The notes under the pieces are model-generated. The model was not told where the DNA came from, made no database searches, and saw only the letters and a list, made by a program, of their open reading frames with translations. Source: Phycisphaerae bacterium (lineage in GTDB: Bacteria > Planctomycetota > Phycisphaerae > Phycisphaerales > SM1A02). From it: a stretch of DNA of 41,704 bases. Positions 34,032-41,664 of this stretch are shown one piece after another. The translations under genes and the position numbers were made by a program. Positions within the stretch are counted from its first letter, which is position 1. Each line of letters begins with the position of its first letter. The DNA lies in contig PAFA01000069.1 of the NCBI GenBank assembly GCA_002700845.1, positions 1 through 41,704 on the forward strand, given 5' to 3'.

Positions 34032-34600
34032 ATGACTTCCGAAACGACAGTCTTGCTTCATTCCTCTCGCAATTGGCCGAACGTTCACCCGCTCCCGGTG
34101 GTGGCGCGTCAGCGGGCGTGACCGTGGCGTTGGCAGCCGCACAAGCCGAGATGGTCGTGGCATGGACGACTCCAGCATTGCCTGATGTCATCCAAAATTT
34201 GCAGTCGGTCCGTGCGGAGGCCCTTGACTTGGCGGTCCGCGATGCCGACGCCTATGGCCGCTGGTCTTTGTTACGCAAAGAGCGTGCCGAAAACGACCCC
34301 GAACTTCAAAGTGCTGCAGACGAGATCCTGAGGATTCCGAACGCCTTGGCCATCCTGTCTCTCAAACTCCTTCGAGAGTGTGTTCGATTGGCAACAACAA
34401 GCAATCCTCGGCTCGGTTCTGACCTTGGAATCGCCGGCGCATTGGCCGCTGCAGGCGTCCCCGCCGCCGGATGGAATACCAAAGCGAATCTGCATTTGGT
34501 GAAAACCGAGGATCAAGACCAAATTCAAAACGATCTTTTCGAGCAGGAATCCGAGGCCAAAGCCCTGCTGATTGAACTCAACGCTTTGCTTCTTGGTTGA
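34028..34600 (+). CDS. Cyclodeaminase/cyclohydrolase family protein (FTCD C-terminal-like)
   Basis: A 190-aa mostly helical protein of the formiminotransferase-cyclodeaminase family (PF04961, as in FchA methenyl-THF cyclohydrolase). The signature is RSPAPGGGASAGVTVALAAA near residues 19-38, followed by GSDLGIAGALAAAG. These enzymes act on formimino- or methenyl-tetrahydrofolate in one-carbon metabolism. It overlaps pheT by 4 nt (ATGA). The family call is strong; the exact reaction is not determined. Confidence 0.85.
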   Translation: MNDFRNDSLASFLSQLAERSPAPGGGASAGVTVALAAAQAEMVVAWTTPALPDVIQNLQSVRAEALDLAVRDADAYGRWSLLRKERAENDPELQSAADEILRIPNALAILSLKLLRECVRLATTSNPRLGSDLGIAGALAAAGVPAAGWNTKANLHLVKTEDQDQIQNDLFEQESEAKALLIELNALLLG

Positions 34601-34642
34601 CCGAGGTACACCTTCAAGCATCAGGGAGCCGATACTCTCAAA

Positions 34643-34819
34643 ATGGCTTCACCAAAGAAGTTTTTGATGGTGGTCTACCGCTGCTGCAACACCTACGGCC
34701 GGTTAACTCCCAACCGGAGCAAAACGGCGTATGAGGGGCGATGCCCCAAATGTGGAGCCCAAACTCGGGCCAAAATCGGCACCCAAGGGACCAACCGCCG
34801 CGTGTTCGAAGCTGGCTAA
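34643..34819 (+). CDS. Small zinc-ribbon protein (58 aa)
   Basis: A short basic protein starting MASPKKFLMVVYRCCNTYGR. It has a likely zinc ribbon formed by C14/C15 and C34-x2-C37 (EGRCPKCGAQTRAKIG) and ends GTNRRVFEAG. It is not a recognisable ribosomal protein. I recall similar short proteins in planctomycetes but no function. Codon use matches its neighbours, and AGGGAG lies about 14 nt upstream, which is rather far. It sits between the cyclodeaminase-like gene and the convergent ilvE. Confidence 0.75.
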   Translation: MASPKKFLMVVYRCCNTYGRLTPNRSKTAYEGRCPKCGAQTRAKIGTQGTNRRVFEAG

Positions 34820-34845
34820 AAATTGAGTTTTTCGCCGCGTCGCGC

Positions 34846-35775
34846 TCAGTCTTCTGAGGCGTCGTTTGCAACCATCTCACGAAAGGTCTTGGTGAACTGC
34901 TGGGTCATTGGTCCCACCTTGCCATTGCCTATGACCCGGTCACCAATTTTGGACGCACCGATGACCTCGGCTGCAGTTCCCGTCAGGAATATTTCATCCG
35001 CGCTGTACAGATCCTCGAGCCGAAGTGTTTGTTCAAGAACCGTTTGACCACAGGCCGGGGCGACCGTATCGATAACAAATTTTCGAGTGATACCCAGCAA
35101 GAAGCCTGAATCAGGCGCGGGCGTGGAGATCACCCCATCCTTGACGATAAAAATATTGTCGCCCGTGCCCTCAGCAACCTCGCCCTTGGTATTCAACATG
35201 ATGGCCTCGTACAAACCTTGGCTTAGGGCTTCGCATTTGGCCAAGATGTTGTTGAGGTAATTCAAACTTTTGACTGAGGGGTCCAAGCACTCGACCGGGA
35301 TTCGAGGACGGCTGGCCACAATGACTTTCATCCCATCTCGGTACATCTCTTCTGGGTAAAGCCGGATGCTGTCGGCAATACAAATGACACCTGGCTCCGG
35401 ACAACTGAAGGGGTTCAAACCCAGAGTGCCCTCCCCTCGGGACAAAATGAGACGGATGTACCCATCCTGCAGGTGATTTGCCGCGACAGTTTTTCGCGTG
35501 AGATCTTCGATCTCATCGATGCTCAACTTGGGGTCCAGATGAATTCGCTCAGCGGATTCCATCAATCTGACCAGGTGGGAGCGAAGTTTGAAGATCCGGC
35601 CGTTGTAGATGCGGATGCCTTCAAAGACCCCATCCCCATAAAGGAACCCGTGGTCAAAGACACTCACCTTTGCTTCGGAGCGTGGCACCAATTGGCCATT
35701 GATCCAAATGAGGCGCTGGTCGGTTTTGGCCTCAGAGGCGGAAGACGAGCTGGAAGCGGCGGAAGATTGAACCAT
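34846..35775 (-). CDS. ilvE: Branched-chain amino-acid aminotransferase
   Basis: A fold-type IV PLP aminotransferase of about 309 aa, catalysing the last step of Ile/Val/Leu synthesis. Conserved features are VFDHGFLYGDGVFEGIR, the PLP lysine K169 in SVKSLNYLNNILAK, and EGTGDNIFIV with TGTAAEV near the phosphate-binding loop. The ATG at 35775 gives a Ser-rich 18-aa lead before LIWINGQLVP; the frame is open to an ATG at 35862, which would add 29 unconserved residues and overlap the divergent gene. No clear ribosome-binding site favours either. A D-amino-acid or aminodeoxychorismate activity is possible in this fold but less likely. Confidence 0.93.
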   Translation of the reverse strand: MVQSSAASSSSSASEAKTDQRLIWINGQLVPRSEAKVSVFDHGFLYGDGVFEGIRIYNGRIFKLRSHLVRLMESAERIHLDPKLSIDEIEDLTRKTVAANHLQDGYIRLILSRGEGTLGLNPFSCPEPGVICIADSIRLYPEEMYRDGMKVIVASRPRIPVECLDPSVKSLNYLNNILAKCEALSQGLYEAIMLNTKGEVAEGTGDNIFIVKDGVISTPAPDSGFLLGITRKFVIDTVAPACGQTVLEQTLRLEDLYSADEIFLTGTAAEVIGASKIGDRVIGNGKVGPMTQQFTKTFREMVANDASED

Positions 35776-35855
35776 CACACAAAAATTGTAGCCATTCACG
35801 ACATCCCCCATGAGAGACTTCGCGGTTCGTACCCCCAAGGAGCCGATAAAAAGAC

Positions 35856-37763
35856 GTGACATTGTTTTTTACATTGCTGATGGGTCTTTTCGATGGTCTT
35901 TCGTTCGATTTGGCGGAAAACCTGTGCTTCGAGACCACCCTGTCAGATCACACCCAAAGAGCCGAGTGGCCCGCTTACATCACCAGCGAACAGCATGGGG
36001 CAGGCAAACTTTTACGTATCCAAGCCAACTCGGGGGCGGTGGCATTTCGACTGGATGGCCCAAAGGGGTCCACCTCCGGTCCCGCAACACTTCGAATTCG
36101 AGCGCAAGTCACCAACCTTGGCGCCGATCAAATCAACTTGTTTGGTCTTCGCGGTGAATTGTCTTCGACCCACACCATTACCACCGATGGCGAACATGAG
36201 ATTCGCCTGGAAGTCCCAGAAGGCTCAACCCCTCCATCCCTTTGGTGCCAGATCCTGCGGCAACATCTCGCGGACGAAGTCACACCACGAACTCCCGTTC
36301 CAAATCCAAGGCTTCGGCTTGATCTCATGTCCGTTGAAGTATGGCCACGGCGTGAACTCCGAATTCTTGGTACTGATCGATCAATCATTGCTCCAAACAC
36401 CGAAGTCCTTTTGGAAGTGGAGGGGCTTGATCCGAGCCTCGCTCCGGTTGTGATCACTGAAGTTCTTCCCAGTGGCGAAGTTGTGCAAGAAACCCTTACC
36501 GAAGTGCTCTTTCCTCTGCAAATATTGAGGACGTTCAACGGACTCGGCCGTTACAAGCTAGAAGTCAGACAAGCAGATCTCCAAGTTGAGAGAGAATTGT
36601 GCATCGTTCCTCCCAGTCCACTGTCCAGTACACGCGTTGCATTCTTTGATCCGCCAAAGTCATTTGGGGATTTGCACCGGTTCCCAAGCACACCCCCGGA
36701 AGGCTCTTCAGTAAGCAGGCCCGATCCCCGTGCCCAACGAGTTGTCATTGAACGTGACCGCACTCAAATTGTGGACCGCTCCAATCTTGTGGCAAACCTC
36801 GATGTGGAACCATCACTGTCATGTGAGCCCTTAGAACTCAATGCAGACGCATTTACCCAAGCTGCTCAACACTTGTTTGCCAATCCAAGACATGTTGTTC
36901 TGGCTCCAGCCAATGCCACAACCGGGCCGAATGCTGCTCGCTGGCACACGTTGACTTGGCTTTCACAGAGCACGATCCAACCGGCCGGTGTTCTTCCTGG
37001 CTACGGCAGTCGTCAACTTTTTCGAAGAGACGGCAAGTTGTATGCATGGCTAGACCAACCTTCATTCCCGGTTGTGCTTCCGGTGACCAATGAAAGCCAA
37101 CGTTCCAACGCTGAAGGGCATATCGAAGCCAGAGGTTTGGCCGCCGGAACCATCCCGTCCGGAGCGCGCAACACCGTGGTTGGTCCATTGCGCGAACCTG
37201 AAGTTCTGGTCCTCCGGCAGTTGAATTTTGTAGAACCGGTACAACTCACACGAAACCAAGAACTTGGGGCCTTCCTGCGAATTCCAAACCCACGGGACGC
37301 ACTGTGGCGTGGAACAATTCAAACCAAACGCGAAGGCCCGTTGCGTTTGCGACTCACCACAAACGAACTCGAACTGCTTCCTGGCCAAGAAATCAAGCTC
37401 CCGGTCAGCGTCGAATGGCCCGGTCCGTTTGTAGAACATGGTCGACACCCAATCAACTTGGAGATCAAGGAGGCTGATGGTTCCAGTATCACTGCAACTC
37501 TTGAAGTTGAAGTCACTTTTCCGGGACTCCAAGTTGAATTGTCTGCGGACAATCGCCTCACCATGATCACGACGAAAACCATGGACACTGAACTCACTTG
37601 GTGGAACGAAAGTACAAAAATCAAACGAGAGCAACGCCAGCGTCTGGCACAAGGACAACGCATTGAACGCGTCATTCCCGAATTGGCGACCCACGTTGAT
37701 GTGATCTCAGGTATCCGGACGATCCGCTACACCCTTCAAGGAATGCGTGAAGGCGGCGTTTGA
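35856..37763 (+). CDS. Large protein of unknown function, probably exported
   Basis: Up to 635 aa from a GTG at 35856 (TTG 35862 and ATG 35880 are alternatives). The N-terminus MTLFFTLLMGLFDGLSFDL is hydrophobic and could be a weak signal peptide or anchor. The body looks beta-rich with several sandwich-like modules: ATLRIRAQVTNLGADQINLF near 77, then VLLEVEGLDPSL, and near the end LTTNELELLPGQEIKLPVSV. No enzymatic motif, TPR or membrane helix is visible in the body. It is divergent from ilvE (80 bp gap) and overlaps the next convergent gene by 28 nt. No family is recognised. Confidence 0.75.
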   Translation: MTLFFTLLMGLFDGLSFDLAENLCFETTLSDHTQRAEWPAYITSEQHGAGKLLRIQANSGAVAFRLDGPKGSTSGPATLRIRAQVTNLGADQINLFGLRGELSSTHTITTDGEHEIRLEVPEGSTPPSLWCQILRQHLADEVTPRTPVPNPRLRLDLMSVEVWPRRELRILGTDRSIIAPNTEVLLEVEGLDPSLAPVVITEVLPSGEVVQETLTEVLFPLQILRTFNGLGRYKLEVRQADLQVERELCIVPPSPLSSTRVAFFDPPKSFGDLHRFPSTPPEGSSVSRPDPRAQRVVIERDRTQIVDRSNLVANLDVEPSLSCEPLELNADAFTQAAQHLFANPRHVVLAPANATTGPNAARWHTLTWLSQSTIQPAGVLPGYGSRQLFRRDGKLYAWLDQPSFPVVLPVTNESQRSNAEGHIEARGLAAGTIPSGARNTVVGPLREPEVLVLRQLNFVEPVQLTRNQELGAFLRIPNPRDALWRGTIQTKREGPLRLRLTTNELELLPGQEIKLPVSVEWPGPFVEHGRHPINLEIKEADGSSITATLEVEVTFPGLQVELSADNRLTMITTKTMDTELTWWNESTKIKREQRQRLAQGQRIERVIPELATHVDVISGIRTIRYTLQGMREGGV

Positions 37764-38314
37764 CCCAGAAGGGTGCGCCACAACACATCGGTGACGCGCC
37801 AACCCATGGCATCCTTACGAAGTTCGAGGCGCCATGTCGAAGCCATGGGGCGCCCCCCGTCAACCACTCGTACTTTCAATTCCACCTGCACCTGATCGGA
37901 ACGAATCGTGGTGCCATTGATGGCGAGAATCGACCAAGAGCTGAAGCTGTACCGAGCCGCGCGGGAAAGTTGACGATTCAATACGGCAAAGTCTTGGCGT
38001 GGAGATTGGGCATCCCCAATCGCCCAACCAGCTTCGGGATGAAGGAGGCGATGGACGCCTTCAATTTCCCCCTGACACACGTTGGCCACCAACGCTTCCA
38101 CCACCGGGATGGCCTGCTCAGCCGGAGTCTCAACCAGCATGGCTGCACACCAAACCCCAGAAGCCAATCCAAGACAAGCGACACCAGCGTGCCGAGGCCG
38201 AGAATAGCCTTCCCGCAACGCGTATCCCAGCAGACCGATGGCCAGGAGCAGCAAAGGAGCCGCCAAGGGGTAAGGATTGGCCATGAGTGCGTCGAATTCG
38301 ACCATGTCGAGCAT
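37736..38314 (-). CDS. Two-helix membrane protein with NTF2-like extracytoplasmic domain
   Basis: About 192 aa from ATG 38314 (ATGs at 38305 and 38284 are also possible). Two hydrophobic helices near the N-terminus (PLAAPLLLLAIGLLGYAL and HAGVACLGLASGVWCAAML) are followed by AIPVVEALVANVCQGEIEGVHRLLHP. That segment and the later beta strands (VQVELKVRVVDG, STWRLELRKDAMGWRVTDVLW) fit the cone-shaped NTF2/SnoaL-like fold. No catalytic residues are recognised. The frame continues upstream to 38725 but would then cover the divergent LON-domain gene, so the short form is preferred. Confidence 0.7.
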   Translation of the reverse strand: MLDMVEFDALMANPYPLAAPLLLLAIGLLGYALREGYSRPRHAGVACLGLASGVWCAAMLVETPAEQAIPVVEALVANVCQGEIEGVHRLLHPEAGWAIGDAQSPRQDFAVLNRQLSRAARYSFSSWSILAINGTTIRSDQVQVELKVRVVDGGRPMASTWRLELRKDAMGWRVTDVLWRTLLGQTPPSRIP

Positions 38315-38355
38315 CGTAGGTGATGCACATGGCAAAGCGGCGCTAGCATGGTGAT

Positions 38356-39051
38356 GTGCAGACATCCATCCAGTGCGATTTTCGACGGGAATTTCCAATC
38401 TTCCCGCTCCGGCAAACAGTGATGTTTCCGCACAGTGTGGTTCCGCTTCATATTTATGAAACCCGCTACCGCCAAATGTTGGACGATTCGCTCGACCGAG
38501 TCGGACAACTGGTCGCGGCCACCACCCACCCCGACGCCGAAGCCGAACAACCCAACGAACCTTTGCCACTCTTGCCCGTAGGTTGTGTCGCGCAGATTCT
38601 TGACCATGAACGCCTCTCGGACGGGCGGTACAACATTTTGATTCAGGGACTCTGCCGGGTCGAGATCGAAGAACTCCATGAACCAGAAGGTGGTTGCCTT
38701 TATCGCCGAGGGCGTCTTCGACCAATCGTTGACCAAGGTGCGGACGAACATGACCGACCCGAGGCTCGCGATTTGATTCGGCTTGCCCTCCAAGGCCCTG
38801 GCGTTGGGAGCATGTCGATGGCCGAAGATTTGCAGAATTTGCTCGATCGCGACGAGGCCCCCTTAGATGCCATTGTTGATCTCTTGGCCCAACCCTTGCT
38901 CCGTGATCAAAAGAAACGCAGTCAATATTTGTCGTTGTCCACGCTTCCCGACCGGATGGCCCTTCTGCTCCGAACCATGCGGCACATCAACGCCACGGCT
39001 CGTCAGTTCTCAGAAGATGATGGCCAAAGCCCGACCTCTGGCGAAAACTGA
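38356..39051 (+). CDS. LON substrate-binding-domain protein
   Basis: A 231-aa protein consisting of a Lon N-terminal (LAN) domain without ATPase or protease parts. The family opening is FPIFPLRQTVMFPHSVVPLHIYETRYRQML; later blocks are LLPVGCVAQILDHERLSDGRYNILIQGLCRVEI and the helical half ending TLPDRMALLL. Stand-alone LAN proteins are widespread and lack a settled role. The start is a GTG at 38356. The 3' end overlaps the convergent sixA gene by 49 nt. Confidence 0.88.
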   Translation: MQTSIQCDFRREFPIFPLRQTVMFPHSVVPLHIYETRYRQMLDDSLDRVGQLVAATTHPDAEAEQPNEPLPLLPVGCVAQILDHERLSDGRYNILIQGLCRVEIEELHEPEGGCLYRRGRLRPIVDQGADEHDRPEARDLIRLALQGPGVGSMSMAEDLQNLLDRDEAPLDAIVDLLAQPLLRDQKKRSQYLSLSTLPDRMALLLRTMRHINATARQFSEDDGQSPTSGEN

Positions 39052-39488
39052 TGCACCTCACACGGGCTTTCCACTCTGGTCAAGGCCCAGTCTTCGATGT
39101 CCCAAACCAACTGGAACCCAGACCCCGGCAACAGGGGATACTCAGGGCGAGAGTACTGCTCAAGAAAATCTGAAAGACCCGGGTTATGCGCCACGATGAG
39201 CACATGCTTGGCCCAAGAGAGTCCGCACATCACGGATCCCAACTGATCTGCTGATGCCAGATACAACTCTGGGGTCAAGACCACTGCCCCTAGATTTAAG
39301 AGCTCGGCCGTGGTCTTGGTTCGCAGAGCATCTGAAGCCAAAATCAAATCTGGCCGGTAATTCGCCGACTTCATTCTCGTGGCAAGGCCCGCACAGTTGG
39401 CCATTCCAAGCGGGGTCAGATCCCGCGCATGGTCGGAGCGTGCTGATCCAGCTTCAGCATGACGAAGAAACGTGCAGTGGAGCAGCAT
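39003..39488 (-). CDS. sixA: SixA-type phosphohistidine phosphatase
   Basis: A 161-aa histidine-phosphatase-superfamily protein. The RHG-like motif is FLRHAEAG (R9, H10), with the second-arginine region ILASDALRTKTTAEL and the second catalytic His in VAHNPGLSDFLE. SixA removes phosphate from histidine phosphotransfer proteins such as ArcB or PTS components in E. coli. It is the third gene of a minus-strand unit, 6 nt after the DUF3817-like gene. The family is clear; the target is unknown. Confidence 0.88.
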   Translation of the reverse strand: MLLHCTFLRHAEAGSARSDHARDLTPLGMANCAGLATRMKSANYRPDLILASDALRTKTTAELLNLGAVVLTPELYLASADQLGSVMCGLSWAKHVLIVAHNPGLSDFLEQYSRPEYPLLPGSGFQLVWDIEDWALTRVESPCEVHQFSPEVGLWPSSSEN

Positions 39489-39494
39489 AAGGCT

Positions 39495-39788
39495 TCAATT
39501 CGGAGAAGCTGCTGCCCGGAGTCGGACATCAACCCAAGCCCACAGCGGGCCAAAGGGTAAAATGGCCGAAACCATGCCGCCAATCACGGTTTTCCAACCA
39601 AGCAAACGACGACCACCGGCATACACGAACAATGTCCAGACCGACATAAACAACAGACCGTGAAGCCACCCCACCCCGGTGACGACCTCGGGAATACCAA
39701 ACAGGTACTTCAGTGGCATCGCAACCACGAAAAGAATGAGGGTTGAAAATGCTTCAACCAGAGCAAGCCGACGAAGGAAAGTGACCAT
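39495..39788 (-). CDS. DUF3817-like integral membrane protein
   Basis: A 97-aa protein with about three hydrophobic helices. It begins MVTFLRRLALVEAFSTLILF, followed by PLKYLFGIPEVVTGVGWLHGLLFM and a third helix. The pattern LR..ALVEA.S...L....PLKY and the GWLHG motif fit the DUF3817 family. The ATG at 39788 lies 4 nt after the stop of the preceding gene; the frame continues upstream, but that would overlap that gene. The function is unknown. Confidence 0.82.
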   Translation of the reverse strand: MVTFLRRLALVEAFSTLILFVVAMPLKYLFGIPEVVTGVGWLHGLLFMSVWTLFVYAGGRRLLGWKTVIGGMVSAILPFGPLWAWVDVRLRAAASPN

Positions 39789-39792
39789 TGTG

Positions 39793-40071
39793 TCAAGCCC
39801 CCTCGTGAGAGCGGTCGGCCCGCCAACGCATGGCCTCGCCATTTTCTTGCATTTTGACTTGTTCATAGGGCACAGCTTGCACTTGGTACATCTCAAGCTT
39901 GCAGCATTCGAGCACCCCAATAACGTCGTTGATCGCGGCATAACCAGCAGCCTGGTTGTCGATCAGATACGCATCACAAAGGCGAGTGATGGCGTAGTTC
40001 AGTTCTCCGGCGGTCGCAGGGGTACTGCCAGCGTCAATACGATTTCGATCTTCAGGCTTTATGTAGGGCAC
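39793..40071 (-). CDS. Conserved small soluble protein of unknown function
   Basis: A 92-aa protein from a GTG at 40071 with an excellent ribosome-binding site (GAAGGAG, 8 nt upstream). It begins MPYIKPEDRNRIDAG and contains GELNYAITRLCDAYL, YAAINDVIGVLECCKLEMYQ and YEQVKMQENGEAM. I recall this pattern (PYIKPEDR start, NYAITRL, IGVLECCKLEFY, PYE...ENGD end) from an uncharacterised family found in bacteria and phages, but I know no function. It is first in the unit with the DUF3817-like and sixA genes. The frame continues to 40326 but would overlap the divergent gene. Confidence 0.8.
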   Translation of the reverse strand: MPYIKPEDRNRIDAGSTPATAGELNYAITRLCDAYLIDNQAAGYAAINDVIGVLECCKLEMYQVQAVPYEQVKMQENGEAMRWRADRSHEGA

Positions 40072-40127
40072 AGTGGTTCTCCTTCGGGAGTTACAGAAAC
40101 AGACAACAACATCCGATGGTATGACTG

Positions 40128-41141
40128 ATGAGAGACCAACGGGGGCCAGCGGAAACAACTTTGACCCAACAAAACACAAATTGGTGGATCTGGGGCATTC
40201 GTCTGCTGGCCTGTGGCCCCGTGGCGGTGCTGGCGGGAAGTGCTTCATGGTCCTTTGCTGAACCATGGTGCAGTCCTTTTGTTCCTCAGGCCACCAGCAT
40301 GCTGGCCATGATCTTTGCATGGGCAATCTGGAAGCGACTGTCGTACCTCAAAGTGCCAGTATTCTTCGCCACGCTCTGGGGATCGTGGTCATGGATGCAG
40401 GGACTTCATCCGCCTAATGCCGCTGCAACATTCACCCCCCCAAAAAACGAGAAACTGCTGAGCGTGGGATTTGCCAACCTCGGTATCACCACCGCGCCTT
40501 CCCTTGACACACAAGATCCTCTGGCAACTTGGTTTCATTTGGAACCATTGGACATTTTTGGAGTCGTGGAATGTCATCCTGACCGTGTGAATCAAATTCA
40601 GTCTTGGCGAGAATGGCACACCGTCCATGCTGAGCCTGACGCGCGCGGCGCCAATGGCATCGCAATCTTTAGCATGTTCCCTATTGATTCAGTCCAAATC
40701 AGTCGCACCCCCAACGCAAGACTGGACCATCTGACTGCAATCATCAAAGGACCACAAGGCACTCTGCAAGTGGAAGTCACACACCCGTGCCCGCCAATAC
40801 CAGGCCTGCTGCACCAGAGAAAGTCTGAGTTCGACCATCTAGAGAAAGCTGCTCGATCGGCAGAGTTCCCAGTGCTGGTCCTCGGGGACCTGAATGAAAC
40901 ACCGTTTGGTACGGCATGGCAAGAACTGTTGACGAAATCCGAACTCGTGGCAGCGCAACCGTTATCCGTGGCAACTTGGCCAAGCCAACTCAAAGGAGTC
41001 CCCATCCCGCAGTGGCTAGGGATTCGTATTGATCACATCCTGGTGAGTGCCGATTTGGGTTTCACTCCGGTGGAAGTTGGTCCCCGAATGGCCTCTGACC
41101 ACAGAGCAATTAAGACCAAAATTTGGCGACACGCTCAATAA
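40128..41141 (+). CDS. Membrane-bound endonuclease/exonuclease/phosphatase (EEP) family protein
   Basis: A 337-aa protein. Three hydrophobic segments fill residues about 20-95. An EEP-fold catalytic domain follows: IFGVVECHPD (metal-binding Glu), GANGIAIFS, VEVTHPCPP, the Asp-Asn pair in VLVLGDLNETPFG, RIDHILVS and MASDHRAI (catalytic Asp-His). This superfamily includes DNases, sphingomyelinases and inositol phosphatases; the membrane-anchored form with an extracytoplasmic catalytic domain is common but poorly characterised. It is divergent from the minus-strand unit, with 56 bp between starts. Confidence 0.87.
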   Translation: MRDQRGPAETTLTQQNTNWWIWGIRLLACGPVAVLAGSASWSFAEPWCSPFVPQATSMLAMIFAWAIWKRLSYLKVPVFFATLWGSWSWMQGLHPPNAAATFTPPKNEKLLSVGFANLGITTAPSLDTQDPLATWFHLEPLDIFGVVECHPDRVNQIQSWREWHTVHAEPDARGANGIAIFSMFPIDSVQISRTPNARLDHLTAIIKGPQGTLQVEVTHPCPPIPGLLHQRKSEFDHLEKAARSAEFPVLVLGDLNETPFGTAWQELLTKSELVAAQPLSVATWPSQLKGVPIPQWLGIRIDHILVSADLGFTPVEVGPRMASDHRAIKTKIWRHAQ

Positions 41142-41427
41142 GGGCAACAGTTCGATGCGGTCCATTCACAATCAAATGATGAGCGGAGACCGTTTGATTT
41201 TTGCTTGCAAGTCCGTTCAGCCAGAGGCGAACACCCTGGATTGAAATGCCATGGGAGGGTCACACCTCGAAAAGAAGGTTTAAAAAGAGAAAGCTGGTAC
41301 AAATCGTCCCAAAATACGCCATTTTTGAACCCTAAACACGACTTTAACGAAAAGCACCCCCTTACCCGATAAAAGGTAAGCCCCGCTAGTGAGGGCCTCC
41401 GTTGTACAAAGAAAGGGAGTTCGATCC
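41142..41427 (+). promoter_or_regulatory. Intergenic leader with two tandem small hairpins
   Basis: A 286-bp stretch without a convincing gene. Near its 3' end CTTACC (41361-41366) can pair with GGTAAG (41375-41380) around an 8-nt loop. Directly after it GCCC (41380-41383) can pair with GGGC (41393-41396). A ribosome-binding site AAAGGGAG follows before the small membrane gene. I cannot name a known riboswitch or point to a secure promoter here. Confidence 0.4.
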
Positions 41428-41664
41428 ATGAAGGGATTCGACGTCATCAAGGGCTTCGCTAAGGAGCTAATGGAAATTTTGGTGCTCTTTGTTGGTCTCG
41501 GCGTGCTCGCCGGGGTCATTTTTGGTGAAGCGAACATTTCGTTCTTCGCCGGCATCACCTCAAACATCATTGAGTTGCTGAACCAATTCGGATCTAACGG
41601 TCTGGTTGGCTTCATCGCTTTGCTGCTTGTGGTCAGCGTGTTCAAACGCGGCGCAACTGCATAA
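41428..41664 (+). CDS. Small two-helix membrane protein
   Basis: A 78-aa protein with an amphipathic start (MKGFDVIKGFAKELMEI) and two hydrophobic helices (LVLFVGLGVLAGVIFG and LVGFIALLLVVSVF) around a polar middle, ending in a basic tail FKRGATA. A good ribosome-binding site (AAAGGGAG at 41412-41419) supports the ATG at 41428 over the earlier in-frame start at 41389. No family is recognised; the two-helix shape resembles small holins or stress peptides only in a general way. Confidence 0.7.
   Translation: MKGFDVIKGFAKELMEILVLFVGLGVLAGVIFGEANISFFAGITSNIIELLNQFGSNGLVGFIALLLVVSVFKRGATA

Noticed and set aside
37062-37694. 210-aa minus-strand frame inside the 635-aa unknown gene
   Set aside because: The translation lacks any domain or hydrophobic pattern, while the plus-strand frame is longer, uninterrupted and has typical amino-acid composition.
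37978-38793. 271-aa minus-strand frame overlapping the NTF2-like and LON-domain genes
   Set aside because: It is in a different frame from the recognisable NTF2-like protein and covers the LON-domain gene; the composition looks like out-of-frame sequence.
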